The notes beneath the pieces were generated by a model that saw only the letters and a program-made list of their open reading frames with translations, was not told where the DNA came from and made no database searches. The position numbers and the translations under genes are program-made. 64,000 nucleotides of DNA. It comes from Cellvibrio polysaccharolyticus. GTDB lineage: Bacteria; Pseudomonadota; Gammaproteobacteria; Pseudomonadales; Cellvibrionaceae. The stretch lies in assembly GCF_015182315.1 (NCBI RefSeq), contig NZ_PRDL01000001.1, forward strand, positions 1,364,001 to 1,428,000. Reading direction: 5' to 3'. The stretch's first letter is position 1; each line of letters opens with the position of its first letter. Shown here piece after piece: positions 34,316 to 43,228 of this stretch.

Positions 34316-34948
34316 ATGTTGCGCTGGATGATGGCGGTTTGCGTTGTGGTTTTTTCATTACAGGCCAGTGCGGTTGATGTCCGGGTACTGATGTTATCGG
34401 AACAAAAAGCCCTGTTATCGATTGATGGCAAGCAACGCATGGTTCAGGAGGGCAGCAAAACGCCGGAAGGTGTACTGCTGGTTTCTGCCAACCAGCAACG
34501 AGCGGTGATCGAGTGGCAGGGCGAGCGTAAAACCTTGCAGTTGAACCGGCAAATTGCCAGCCGTTTTAACGGCGCCGAAAAATCGCAGGTCAGTATCGCT
34601 TCCAACAAAAGCGGGCACCATGTCACACCGGGGCGTATTAACGGTTTTCCGGTAGATTTTATGGTCGATACCGGCGCCACCCTGGTGTCAATGAATTATT
34701 TGACCGCCGAGCGCCTGGGTATTGATTACCGCGCTGGTCGACCGGTAAAAATTCACACCGCCAATGGTGTGGCCGATGCATTTCGGGTGGTGCTCAACCG
34801 TGTTGCGGTGGGCACCATCGAGTTAAATCAGATTGATGGCGTTGTCAGCACCACCTCATCGCCGGAAGTTATTTTGCTGGGCAACAGTTACCTCGGCAAA
34901 GTGGACTTGCGGGTAGAGGGTGGTGTTATGTTTCTGCAACAAAAATAG
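34316..34948 (+). CDS. Retropepsin-like aspartic protease (TIGR02281), exported
   Basis: This 210-residue protein has a signal peptide or anchor (WMMAVCVVVFSLQASA-VDV) and, from about residue 100, a single-lobe aspartic protease domain with the catalytic triplet in FMVDTGATLVSMNY. A single D-T-G lobe works as a dimer. ILLGNSYLGKVDLRVEGG near the end closes the fold. The family is periplasmic and its substrates are unknown. AGGAG precedes ATG 34316, and a longer frame upstream runs through pgpA. Confidence 0.87.
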   Translation: MLRWMMAVCVVVFSLQASAVDVRVLMLSEQKALLSIDGKQRMVQEGSKTPEGVLLVSANQQRAVIEWQGERKTLQLNRQIASRFNGAEKSQVSIASNKSGHHVTPGRINGFPVDFMVDTGATLVSMNYLTAERLGIDYRAGRPVKIHTANGVADAFRVVLNRVAVGTIELNQIDGVVSTTSSPEVILLGNSYLGKVDLRVEGGVMFLQQK

Positions 34949-35030
34949 TGGAACAGGTTGCAGGCTGTTTTTGCTTCAACGGTCGCCAGACGGTTCGTGC
35001 TGTTGATTGTTTATTGTTAGAGGTTTGTCT

Positions 35031-35648
35031 GTGACTATTCGTTTTGTAGCGTCCTCGAAATTACCCACCGCGATGGGCATGTTCACCATGCACGGTTTCG
35101 CTGATGATGAAACCGATAAAGAGCATGTGGTGTTGACCATGGGCGATCTGTCGGGTGATGAGCCGGTGTTGGCGCGCGTGCACTCCGAGTGTTTGACCGG
35201 CGATGCGCTGTTCAGTTTGCGTTGCGATTGCGGCCCGCAGTTGCAGGCCGCTATGCATAAAATCGCGCTGGAAGGTCGTGGGGTGATTTTCTATTTGCGT
35301 CAGGAAGGTCGCGGCATTGGATTGTTGAATAAAATCCGTGCTTACCATTTGCAAGACAGTGGTGCCGACACCGTTGAAGCCAATGAAGAGTTGGGTTTCG
35401 GTGCTGACATGCGCGATTACTCCATCCTCAAGCCGATGCTGGAACATTTGCAGATCCACACCCTGAAACTGCTGACCAACAATCCGCGCAAGGTAAAAGC
35501 TTTGCAGGATATGGGCATTGCTATTGCCGAGCGCCTGCCGCACCAGACTGGCCGCAATCCGCACAATGCCCATTATCTGGAGACTAAAAAAGGTAAACTC
35601 GGACATATGTTCGAATTTGTAGAAAATAACCCGCAGGACGAAAAATAA
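35031..35648 (+). CDS. ribA: GTP cyclohydrolase II
   Basis: This 205-residue zinc enzyme opens GTP to start riboflavin synthesis. The zinc cysteines are in HSECLTGDALFSLRCDCG (C-x10-C-x-C), followed by the catalytic YLRQEGRGIGLLNKI and the GADMRDY segment. GTG 35031 has AGAGG eight bases upstream and matches the family start, whereas TTG 35007 is less likely. This gene restores the activity that the RibBA fusion has lost. It is separated from the main rib genes by pgpA and the protease. Confidence 0.95.
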   Translation: MTIRFVASSKLPTAMGMFTMHGFADDETDKEHVVLTMGDLSGDEPVLARVHSECLTGDALFSLRCDCGPQLQAAMHKIALEGRGVIFYLRQEGRGIGLLNKIRAYHLQDSGADTVEANEELGFGADMRDYSILKPMLEHLQIHTLKLLTNNPRKVKALQDMGIAIAERLPHQTGRNPHNAHYLETKKGKLGHMFEFVENNPQDEK

Positions 35649-35695
35649 CCGTCATTGATGCGATAATGCGCCCCAGGGCCGTAGTGGAAACGTGT

Positions 35696-36505
35696 ATGAC
35701 TTTAAGAATTGCCATTGCCGGTGCAGCCGGTCGTATGGGAAAAGCCCTGATTGAAGCCACCCATGCGGCTTCATTTGCTTCACTAACCGCGGCGACGGTT
35801 CGCCCCGGAAGTTCGCTGACCGGCGCCGATGCGGGTGAGTTGGCCAGTGTTGGCAAGCTGAATGTATTTTTGGTTAACGATTTGGCCGCAGTTATTGACC
35901 AGTTCGATGTGTTGATTGATTTCAGCTCTACCTCGGCCACGCTGGCCAATCTGGCGTTGTGTGCTGAACACGGCAAGCCGGTGGTGATTGGTACGACCGG
36001 TTTTAATGAACAGGAAAAAGCCGAGGTGCTCGCCTGGCAGAGCCGCATTCCTTTGTGTTTGTCTGCCAACTACAGTACCGGCGTGAATCTTTGCTTCAAG
36101 TTGCTCGATATCGCCGCTCGCGTTATGGCAGAAGATGCCGACGTGGAAGTGTACGAAGCGCACCATCGCCACAAAGTGGATGCTCCGTCGGGAACCGCTT
36201 TGCGGATGGGCGAAGTACTGGCTAATGCGCTGGGCCGCGATTTGAATAAAGTGGCGGTGTATGGCCGTGAAGGTCAAACCGGTGCGCGCGACCGCGACAC
36301 CATCGGTTTTGCTACCGTACGCGGTGGCGATGTCGTGGGTGATCACACCGTGATGTTCCTGTCGGAAGGCGAGCGCGTGGAAATTACCCACAAAGCCTCC
36401 AGCCGTCAGGCATTTGCCCGTGGTGCGGTACGCGCTGCGCAGTGGTTGTCTGAACAACAGCCAGGCTTGTTTGATATGCAGGACGTACTCGGTTTGCGCG
36501 AATAA
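35696..36505 (+). CDS. dapB: 4-hydroxy-tetrahydrodipicolinate reductase
   Basis: This 269-residue NAD(P)H enzyme acts in lysine and meso-diaminopimelate synthesis. The nucleotide site is AIAGAAGRMGKAL (residues 6-18), VIGTTGF lies at about 101, and the substrate/catalytic motif EAHHRHKVDAPSGTAL is at about 155. ATG 35696 fits the family start. There is no evident coupling to its neighbours. Confidence 0.95.
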   Translation: MTLRIAIAGAAGRMGKALIEATHAASFASLTAATVRPGSSLTGADAGELASVGKLNVFLVNDLAAVIDQFDVLIDFSSTSATLANLALCAEHGKPVVIGTTGFNEQEKAEVLAWQSRIPLCLSANYSTGVNLCFKLLDIAARVMAEDADVEVYEAHHRHKVDAPSGTALRMGEVLANALGRDLNKVAVYGREGQTGARDRDTIGFATVRGGDVVGDHTVMFLSEGERVEITHKASSRQAFARGAVRAAQWLSEQQPGLFDMQDVLGLRE

Positions 36506-36669
36506 GCGGGCGGCGCAGAGTTTGATTGGCCGCCAATGAACCATGCAAGGCTTTGGCGGTCAGTAAGGCAGTTCCGATTGACTCGAATAACGGTTCAGGT
36601 TCAGTGCATGAACACTGTTCCTCCAGACAGACAGAATCGCCGGTTGGCGACTACTTGGGAAAATGCTGC

Positions 36670-38823
36670 ATGAATAAAGATTGTTTCTGGCGCTCATTGA
36701 ATCGCAGCGCATTATTGGTGTCTCTGGTTGCCGGTTCATTGGTGCTCGCCGCATGCGGTGGTAGCAGCAGTAATAAATCCTCCTCTTCCAGTAGCAGCGT
36801 TGTCTCTTCATCGTCCAGTAGCTCATCCATTGTGCCTCCGGGCAGCGGTGTGTGGCCGGAACTGAATGTGACTTCGGCTAATCCTGGCAGCCTTACCATC
36901 AAGTGGTCTGCCGTCAGTGGCGCTACCCATTACAATCTGCTGAAAAATGCAGACGGTGGCAGTGGTTACGAAACCGTTGCCGAAAACCTCACCGAAACCA
37001 CCGCTACCGATTTTATCAGTGTGCATTTGCATGACTGGGTTAACGCCAGCTATCTGGTTGAAGCTTGTAATGCAGGCTCCTGCCAAACATCCACACCGGC
37101 CTTTACCGCGTCGGCGATGCTGGATTCCATTGCTTATCTCAAAGCTTCCAACACCGATGCCAACGACTGGTTTGGCTGGAGTCTGGCGCTGTCTGACGAT
37201 GGCTCTACGCTCGCTGTCGGTGCGCCGGCAGAAGATAGCCGCGCAACCGGTGTTAATGGCGACCAGGCGGATAACAGCAGCCGTGCTTCCGGCGCGGTGT
37301 ATGTGTTTGTGAAAGAAAATGGTTTGTGGGCGCAGCAGGCTTACATTAAGGCTTCCAATACTGAACAACCGACCGAAGATGTCACCCAATATCTGCCAAA
37401 CGACCGTTTTGGTTATCGCGTAGCTTTGTCTGCTGACGGTAATCGCCTGATCGTTTCAGCCTACAACGAAGACAGTGGCGCTGCCGGTGTCAACTGTGAC
37501 CAGGGCAACTTCCTGACTACTGTGACTACCAGCAGCGAAAGCTCCAAGGTTGTTCATGCTGATATCAACACTGGTGCGGTTTATGTGTTTACCCGTACCG
37601 ATAGCGAGTGGGAACAGGAGGCGTATATCAAGCCTTCAAATACCTGGGCCGGGCAGAATTTTGGCCACAGCCTGGCCATTTCCGGAGACGGTAATCTGCT
37701 GGCAGTTTCCATGCCGACTGAAGCGCTTAACCTGACTGGTGTGCAAGCTACCAGCAGCGAAAGCAGTGTTTGTGTGCCGGCCAACCAGGTACCAAGCAGC
37801 ATCAGTTCTACTTCGAGTAGCTCCAGCTCTTCCAGCAGCGTATCTACCAGCAGTACATCCAGCTCGAGCAGTGCGATTTTTGCTGAAAATTCCGGTGCTG
37901 TTTATATCTACGAGCGTAGCGAAGACGGACAATGGACTCAGCAGTTTTATGTGAAAGCCTCCAACACTGGCGCTGGCGATGCGTTTGGCGCAAGTGTAGC
38001 GCTGGCTCGTGATGGCTCTACGTTGGCTGTGGGTGCTACCGGTGAAGACAGCTCTGCCACCGGTATTAATGGTGCGCAAACTGATAGCACATTTGCATAC
38101 CGGGCGCCGAGCGCCTATTTCGCTTCTAATTATCCCTACAATGCCGGTGCTGTGTATGTGTTCCGTCGTGCTGATAGTGGCTGGGCACAGCAAGCTTATG
38201 TAAAACCGGGTAATGTCATGCCTAATCAGGCATTTGGTGTCAGTGTGTCGCTGTCTGATAACGGTGATCGTTTGGCGGTCGGTGCGCCAGGTGATGCCAG
38301 CAGGTCTACCGGTGTTAATGGCGATGCAGCAAATTATGAAATGGTAAACGCTGCACACGACGGCAGCTGGGCTGGAATTACCGGTTACGGGGCAGCCTAT
38401 ATTTTCGACTTTAACGGTAGCGCCTGGGCTCAGGCGGCCTACGTCAAAGCATCCAATGCCAACGCCGATGATAACTTCGGGATGAATGTTTCCTTGTCGG
38501 CGGATGGTTCCGCACTGGCTGTTGGCACCTCTGCCGAGCAAAGTCTGGCCAAAGGTATCAATGGTAACGAAACCGAAAGATCTGGCAGTACGGTAGGTGC
38601 GGTCTATGTCTACCGCTTGGATGCAGGCAATTGGGCGCAAACTTCCTATGTGAAACCGTCCAATACCCGCGCCGGTCATCGCTTCGGAACCAGTTTGTCT
38701 CTTTCTGAAGATGGCAAAGCTATGGCGGTTGGTACCCATCGTGATGCCTCTGCGGCAACCGGTACAGGTGGCGACCAGGAAGACACATCGGCCCCTTCAG
38801 CAGGTGCGGTCTACGTTTATTGA
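36670..38823 (+). CDS. FG-GAP beta-propeller lipoprotein with poly-serine linkers
   Basis: This 717-residue surface lipoprotein has the lipobox LVLAAC-GGS, then a serine tract (about 27-52), a fibronectin-III-like segment (about 60-140), and seven repeats each starting near K(A/P)SNT and FG-x4-LS-DG-LAVG, with D/E-x-S calcium-type loops. Seven repeats fit one integrin-alpha-like seven-bladed propeller. A second serine tract interrupts the third blade. Serine-rich linkers are a hallmark of Cellvibrio and Saccharophagus secreted polysaccharide-active proteins. No catalytic domain is seen, so adhesion or binding is a guess. An intrinsic terminator follows. Confidence 0.85.
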   Translation: MNKDCFWRSLNRSALLVSLVAGSLVLAACGGSSSNKSSSSSSSVVSSSSSSSSIVPPGSGVWPELNVTSANPGSLTIKWSAVSGATHYNLLKNADGGSGYETVAENLTETTATDFISVHLHDWVNASYLVEACNAGSCQTSTPAFTASAMLDSIAYLKASNTDANDWFGWSLALSDDGSTLAVGAPAEDSRATGVNGDQADNSSRASGAVYVFVKENGLWAQQAYIKASNTEQPTEDVTQYLPNDRFGYRVALSADGNRLIVSAYNEDSGAAGVNCDQGNFLTTVTTSSESSKVVHADINTGAVYVFTRTDSEWEQEAYIKPSNTWAGQNFGHSLAISGDGNLLAVSMPTEALNLTGVQATSSESSVCVPANQVPSSISSTSSSSSSSSSVSTSSTSSSSSAIFAENSGAVYIYERSEDGQWTQQFYVKASNTGAGDAFGASVALARDGSTLAVGATGEDSSATGINGAQTDSTFAYRAPSAYFASNYPYNAGAVYVFRRADSGWAQQAYVKPGNVMPNQAFGVSVSLSDNGDRLAVGAPGDASRSTGVNGDAANYEMVNAAHDGSWAGITGYGAAYIFDFNGSAWAQAAYVKASNANADDNFGMNVSLSADGSALAVGTSAEQSLAKGINGNETERSGSTVGAVYVYRLDAGNWAQTSYVKPSNTRAGHRFGTSLSLSEDGKAMAVGTHRDASAATGTGGDQEDTSAPSAGAVYVY

Positions 38824-38832
38824 TCCTCCCCA

Positions 38833-38862
38833 ACGGCAGCCTTCGGGCTGCCGTTTTTCTTT
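38833..38862 (+). terminator. Intrinsic terminator of the FG-GAP gene
   Basis: A perfect 9-bp stem, ACGGCAGCC-TTCG-GGCTGCCGT, is followed by TTTTTCTTT. Confidence 0.88.
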
Positions 38863-38949
38863 CCCTCCCGTATTCCTGCTGATTACTCCACGCTCTGATA
38901 ACGCTCAATTAAAGTTGTTTGCATTCGATGTTTTTTTACTTTGAATAAT

Positions 38950-38967
38950 TATAATAAAGCGCTTTAT
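38950..38967 (+). promoter_or_regulatory. Promoter -10 with overlapping palindrome (candidate autorepressor site)
   Basis: A consensus -10 TATAAT (38950-38955) overlaps the 14-base perfect palindrome ATAAAGCGCTTTAT (38954-38967). The downstream operon encodes a winged-helix regulator, so this is a candidate autoregulatory operator. The -35 is poor. The rest of the leader up to 39077 shows nothing I can name. Confidence 0.5.
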
Positions 38968-39077
38968 AAAATAAAGTAATTGTCGTACATTGCTGTTGTT
39001 GCTGCAGAAAGATGGTGTTTCGATTGTTATTACGAGTCGAGAAAGGTGGGCAAGGAATACATTCAGTGGAGAAAAAT

Positions 39078-39692
39078 ATGGCAGATTTATCGCAATTAAA
39101 GGCTGATGTGGATTTTATGAAATCCATGGCCGTTGAAGGAGGGCAGGTGCCGTTGAACGGTGGCTGGCCGCTTTTCCTGGCTGGTTTGATCTTTGGCGCC
39201 GCAGCTTTGGTGCATTATGTGAGTGTGTCGTTTGAGACTATTTCCGGTCTAACGACGCTGGCTATCTGGGGCGGCGCCCTGTTGGTGTATGCACTGTTCG
39301 GGATTTTGTGGGGCATAAAAAATCGTGCTGTATTGAAAGTTCAGGGAAATAAAAATCGACTGGTCGGCGCGACCTGGGGTGGGGTTGGTTTCTCAATTTT
39401 TGTTTTCAGTGTAGCGCTGGCTATTTGTTCCTGGCGTTTGCAAAATTCGGGGCTGGGAACACTGATGATGCCAATGGTGTTGGTGCTGTACGGACTGGGC
39501 TGGATTATTACGGCTGAAGTGTCTGCGCAACGCTGGATGACCTGGGTGGGAGTGGGCTGTTTTATTATCACGCCGCTGATTGCCTGGCTGTCATTACAGC
39601 CGGAACAATTGCTGGTTTACGCGCTGGCACTGGTTTGCTCTGCATTGATACCCGGATGGATCCTGATGGCCAGAGAGAAGGCTCCGCGATGA
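39078..39692 (+). CDS. Multi-pass membrane protein paired with a winged-helix regulator
   Basis: The 204 residues have six hydrophobic segments. The first 25 residues (ADLSQLKADVDFMKSMAVEG) are cytosolic. I do not recognise the family by a catalytic motif. The stop overlaps the start of the regulator (ATGA), so the two are translated together. Such pairs are common, with the regulator probably controlling the membrane protein. GGAGA precedes ATG 39078, whereas an upstream in-frame ATG at 39012 has no ribosome site. Confidence 0.7.
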   Translation: MADLSQLKADVDFMKSMAVEGGQVPLNGGWPLFLAGLIFGAAALVHYVSVSFETISGLTTLAIWGGALLVYALFGILWGIKNRAVLKVQGNKNRLVGATWGGVGFSIFVFSVALAICSWRLQNSGLGTLMMPMVLVLYGLGWIITAEVSAQRWMTWVGVGCFIITPLIAWLSLQPEQLLVYALALVCSALIPGWILMAREKAPR

Positions 39693-40003
39693 GCGAGTTA
39701 TTCTCACTCGACTCGGTTGATGACGTTATTCATGGTCGTTTACGGCTGGGAATTATGGCCTACCTGCTTGGCTCGGGCGACACTGACTTCGCACAACTGA
39801 AAGCCAAAACCGCAGCGACTGATGGCAATTTGTCCGTCCAATTGCGCAAGCTTGAAGAGGCTGGATACGTCGAGATTAGCAAAGGTTTTGTCGGCAAGAA
39901 AACGGTAACCGGCGTGACCTTGACGGAGCAGGGCAGGCAAGCGTTTATTCGTTATCTGGACAACATGCAAAACCTGATTAACGAAGCAACCGGTACAGTT
40001 TAG
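39689..40003 (+). CDS. Winged-helix transcriptional regulator
   Basis: This 104-residue protein belongs to the winged-helix group of PF13601/MarR-like type: DDVIHGRLRLGIMAYLLGSGDTDFAQL (start helix and N-terminal HTH), GNLSVQLRKLEEAGYVEISKGF (recognition helix), and KKTVTGVTLTEQGRQAF (wing). It is coupled to the membrane protein gene and likely binds the palindrome at 38954. Confidence 0.83.
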   Translation: MSELFSLDSVDDVIHGRLRLGIMAYLLGSGDTDFAQLKAKTAATDGNLSVQLRKLEEAGYVEISKGFVGKKTVTGVTLTEQGRQAFIRYLDNMQNLINEATGTV

Positions 40004-40150
40004 GTCATTGTGATGCATGATTCTTACTGGCTGATGCCGGATTTATGCCGCTTGCCTATTCAGGTGAGCGGCTTTTTTCAGTATTTGCGTTACAGCCTGT
40101 CCGGCTTGGAAAAATGTTGATTGGAAAGGCGTTGAGAAATCCCGCCAAAG

Positions 40151-40176
40151 CAGATAAATTAATGCATATTTATCTG
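40151..40176. promoter_or_regulatory. Candidate operator upstream of galT
   Basis: CAGATAAAT (40151-40159) and ATTTATCTG (40168-40176) form a 9-bp inverted repeat with an 8-base spacer, 20 bases before the galT start codon. It could be a repressor site or a short leader hairpin. No protein is assigned. Confidence 0.4.
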
Positions 40177-40195
40177 ATATATATGGTTAAAAAGT

Positions 40196-41248
40196 ATGCA
40201 GGATTTTTCTGTTAATGAGCACCCGCATCGGCGTTTGAATCCGTTGACCGGTGAATGGCTGCTGGTGTCGCCCCATCGCACCAGGCGTCCCTGGCAAGGG
40301 CAGCAGGAAGCCAACGCCTGGCCAAACTCGCCATCGCATGATGCCGGTTGTTACTTGTGTCCGGGCAATGAGCGGGCGGACGGTTCTCGCAATCCGGTTT
40401 ATAACAGTACCTTTGTATTCACCAATGACTTTGCCGCGTTAATGCCGGAAGTACCTTCGGCTGGGGTGGTGGACGATCCTCTGTTTACCATTCATGAAGA
40501 GTCCGGCACCAGCCGGGTAATCTGTTTTTCTCCCGACCATAGCAAAACCCTGCCGTTACTTTCGGATGAAGAAATTCAAGCGGTGGTCGCTACCTGGATT
40601 GAACAATCGCGCGAGCTGGGTGCGCTCTATCCGTCGGTGCAAATTTTCGAAAATAAAGGTGCGGTGATGGGCTGCTCCAACCCGCACCCGCATGGTCAGA
40701 TCTGGGCGCAATCCAGTGTGCCTACGCTGATCAGCCGTGAAGACGAGGGGCAAAAAAACTACTTTCAGCGCACTGGCTCTCCCTTGCTGCTGGACTACGC
40801 CCAAAAAGAAATCGCCAGAGCAGAGCGCCTGGTTGTTGAGAATGAAGACTGGGTAGTGGTAGTGCCGTTTTGGGCCGCCTGGCCTTACGAAACCTTGCTG
40901 TTGCCCAAAGCGCATCGTCCGAGAATGACAGATCTGTCTGCCAGCGAACAAAAAAGCCTCGGCGATATTCTGCGTAACCTGACAGCACGCTACGACAATC
41001 TTTTTGAATGTTCTTTTCCCTATTCCATGGGTTGGCACGGCGCACCTTTTGCCGTGAAGGGGCAGGCAGACAATGCCGAATACTGGCAATTGCATGCTCA
41101 TTTTTACCCGCCGTTGTTGCGTAGCGCCACGGTAAAAAAATTTATGGTGGGCTATGAAATGCTGGCTGAGCCACAACGGGACTTATCACCCGAGCAGGCG
41201 GCCGAGCGTTTGCGCGCACAACATCCTGTTCATTTCCGGTTGAGGTAA
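40196..41248 (+). CDS. galT: Galactose-1-phosphate uridylyltransferase
   Basis: This 350-residue Leloir enzyme moves UMP between UDP-glucose and galactose 1-phosphate. The catalytic motif SNPHPHGQIWA (His-Pro-His, about residue 165) and the zinc site CYLCPGN are intact. RLNPLTGEWLLVSPHRTRRPWQG at the start is typical. galK follows after five bases, so the pair is an operon. No galE or galactose transporter is seen here. Confidence 0.95.
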   Translation: MQDFSVNEHPHRRLNPLTGEWLLVSPHRTRRPWQGQQEANAWPNSPSHDAGCYLCPGNERADGSRNPVYNSTFVFTNDFAALMPEVPSAGVVDDPLFTIHEESGTSRVICFSPDHSKTLPLLSDEEIQAVVATWIEQSRELGALYPSVQIFENKGAVMGCSNPHPHGQIWAQSSVPTLISREDEGQKNYFQRTGSPLLLDYAQKEIARAERLVVENEDWVVVVPFWAAWPYETLLLPKAHRPRMTDLSASEQKSLGDILRNLTARYDNLFECSFPYSMGWHGAPFAVKGQADNAEYWQLHAHFYPPLLRSATVKKFMVGYEMLAEPQRDLSPEQAAERLRAQHPVHFRLR

Positions 41249-41253
41249 CTCCC

Positions 41254-42405
41254 TTGAGCAAATTAGATCAGCAGGCCATTCAGGATCTGTTTACGGCATT
41301 TTATGGTCAACCACCGGAGCACACGGTCAGCGCTCCCGGGCGTGTCAATTTGATTGGCGAGCACACCGACTACAACGGCGGCTTTGTATTACCTGCTGCG
41401 ATTAACTACCACACCTGGATTAGCGCTGCGGCCGAAAACAGCCGCCAACTGGAAGTGGTTGCCTGGAATTTTGATAATCAACGGGTATTGATTGATCTCG
41501 ACCAGCCGATGGTGGCCGACCCGGATATTCTTTGGTCCAACTATGTTCGCGGTGTGATTCAGCAATTGTTAAAACACGGGCTGCGATTGACCGGTGGCAA
41601 GCTGTACATCGCCGGTGATGTTCCGGCGGGTGCCGGTTTGAGCAGCTCGGCGTCGCTGGAGATGGCGGTAATTCGCGCACTGACCGCAATGAGCGGTGAG
41701 ACGATTGACCCCACTCAGGCCGCCCTGCTGGGACAGGCCGCTGAAAACCATTTTGTAGGCTGTAACTGCGGCATTATGGATCAGCTGATTTCTGCCTGCG
41801 GTGAAGAAAACCATGCGCTGTTGATTGATTGCCATGACTTATCAACCCGTGCGGTCTCCATTCCGCAAGACTGGGAAATTCTGATTGTTCACAGCGGCGT
41901 AAAACGCGGCCTGGTGGATAGCGAATACAATCAGCGCCGGCAGCAATGCGAAGCAGCCGCGGCGACTTTTGGCGCTACCAGTTTGCGTGACGTGTCTTTA
42001 ACGCAGTTGCTGGAAAAACAAGCGGATATGGACCCCCTGGCATTTCGCCGCGCTCGCCATGTGCTGACCGAAAACGCCCGCACTCTGAAAGCGGCTGAAG
42101 CCCTGGCCGCTGCGGATATCGCTGCGCTGATGCCGGTAATGGCTGAATCCCATGCTTCCATGCGTGATGATTTCAACATCACGGTGCCTGCCATTGATAC
42201 GCTGGTAGACATTCTCACCCGCGCCGGCAATGGCAAGGCGGGTGCCCGTATGACCGGTGGTGGCTTCGGCGGTTGTGTGGTGGCGATTGCTCCTGCGGTA
42301 GTCATTCCTGCATTGATGCAGGCGGTAAACACTGATTATCAACGGCTCACCGGTTGCGAACCTACCTTGATTCGCGCCAAAGCCAGCGGCGGTGCTTTTC
42401 AGTAA
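41254..42405 (+). CDS. galK: Galactokinase
   Basis: This 383-residue GHMP kinase phosphorylates galactose at C1. It has APGRVNLIGEHTDYNGG (residues 28-44), the ATP-loop PAGAGLSSSASLE, CGIMDQLISACG and the C-terminal GARMTGGGFGGC. The start is TTG with GAGG eight bases upstream. It is co-transcribed with galT. Repeat copy B follows 56 bases after the stop. Confidence 0.95.
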   Translation: MSKLDQQAIQDLFTAFYGQPPEHTVSAPGRVNLIGEHTDYNGGFVLPAAINYHTWISAAAENSRQLEVVAWNFDNQRVLIDLDQPMVADPDILWSNYVRGVIQQLLKHGLRLTGGKLYIAGDVPAGAGLSSSASLEMAVIRALTAMSGETIDPTQAALLGQAAENHFVGCNCGIMDQLISACGEENHALLIDCHDLSTRAVSIPQDWEILIVHSGVKRGLVDSEYNQRRQQCEAAAATFGATSLRDVSLTQLLEKQADMDPLAFRRARHVLTENARTLKAAEALAAADIAALMPVMAESHASMRDDFNITVPAIDTLVDILTRAGNGKAGARMTGGGFGGCVVAIAPAVVIPALMQAVNTDYQRLTGCEPTLIRAKASGGAFQ

Positions 42406-42460
42406 GCAGAACCCGGGCCATTATTCATGGCAATTTCAGGTTGCGGGAAGCATATGGCGT

Positions 42461-42591
42461 GCACAATCCGGGTTTGACGTTAGAGCAGTTGTTCCAAAAC
42501 CGTCGAGTCATGGATGACTCGTCGGAGCTGCATGGATGCATTTATGTGTTTTTGGAACAACTGCTCTAACGTCAAACGGACAGAAGTGCAC
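42461..42591 (-). repeat. Inverted-repeat element, copy B
   Basis: A perfect 28-bp inverted repeat (42472-42499 with 42550-42577) encloses a 50-base core. Read on the minus strand it aligns with copy A (21892-22023), including the inner hairpin CGAGTCAT/ATGACTCG and the shared outer flanks. Seven arm positions differ from copy A and are all compensated. It lies in the 374-base galK-bolA gap. The rest of that gap, 42592-42779, shows nothing I can name apart from CCAGGAG, the bolA ribosome site. Confidence 0.85.
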
Positions 42592-42779
42592 CGGGTCTTT
42601 CATCTAAAAAGGTGACGGTTGTGGGGCTTAAACTCTTTCCTGAGCAGGTCTGATGATTCCTGCATTGGCTTTCCTTGTTCCAGGTCAACAATCCTTCTGT
42701 CTTTCCGGTTAAAATACTCGCCTTTTTAATGCCCGATTCGTTGTATGGTGCAGATCCTATCTGACCCAGGAGCTACCCT

Positions 42780-43112
42780 ATGAAGCCGGTTGAAACCGAA
42801 ATTATCACCCTGCTAACCCGGGATTTGCAGCCCACTCATCTCGAAGTGATCAACGAAAGCCATATGCACAGTGTGCCACCCGGCTCCGAAAGCCACTTTA
42901 AAGTCGTGCTGGTTTCCGAGCTCTTTGAAGGAAAGCGTCAGGTGGCGCGCCACCAGGCTATTTATGCCGCGTTGCGCCCGGTGTTTGAAAATGGGCTGCA
43001 CGCGCTGGCGTTGCACACCCACAGCCCTGCTGAGTGGCAACAATCAGGCGTTGTGCCTGATTCGCCATCCTGCATGGGTGGCAGCAAGCATGATCAGGCA
43101 CGGCATCAGTGA
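42780..43112 (+). CDS. bolA: BolA family protein
   Basis: This 110-residue protein has the BolA fold: LEVINESHMH, GSESHFKVVLVSELFEGKRQVARHQAIYAAL and the C-terminal LHALALHTHSPAEW. The His residues in the loop are those that bind iron-sulfur clusters with monothiol glutaredoxins. The stress and cell-shape roles known in E. coli are assumed. The last 20 residues are extra and variable. AGGAG precedes the ATG. Confidence 0.92.
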   Translation: MKPVETEIITLLTRDLQPTHLEVINESHMHSVPPGSESHFKVVLVSELFEGKRQVARHQAIYAALRPVFENGLHALALHTHSPAEWQQSGVVPDSPSCMGGSKHDQARHQ

Positions 43113-43123
43113 TTAAAAACGCA

Positions 43124-43152
43124 CCCACCATCAGGCTGACAGGCATGGTGGG
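43124..43152. terminator. Hairpin after bolA
   Basis: CCCACCAT (43124-43131) and ATGGTGGG (43145-43152) pair around 13 bases, 12 bases after the stop. No T-tract follows. Confidence 0.45.
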
Positions 43153-43228
43153 CACATTAATTGTTTAAATTTCGAACAGCATCTATATAATGCTCACCCG
43201 TTAAACTGACCGGATCAAGATTGCCATT

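Noticed and set aside
21892..42591. CRISPR or tandem repeat array
   Set aside because: The two copies are 20 kb apart, inverted relative to each other and have no spacers.
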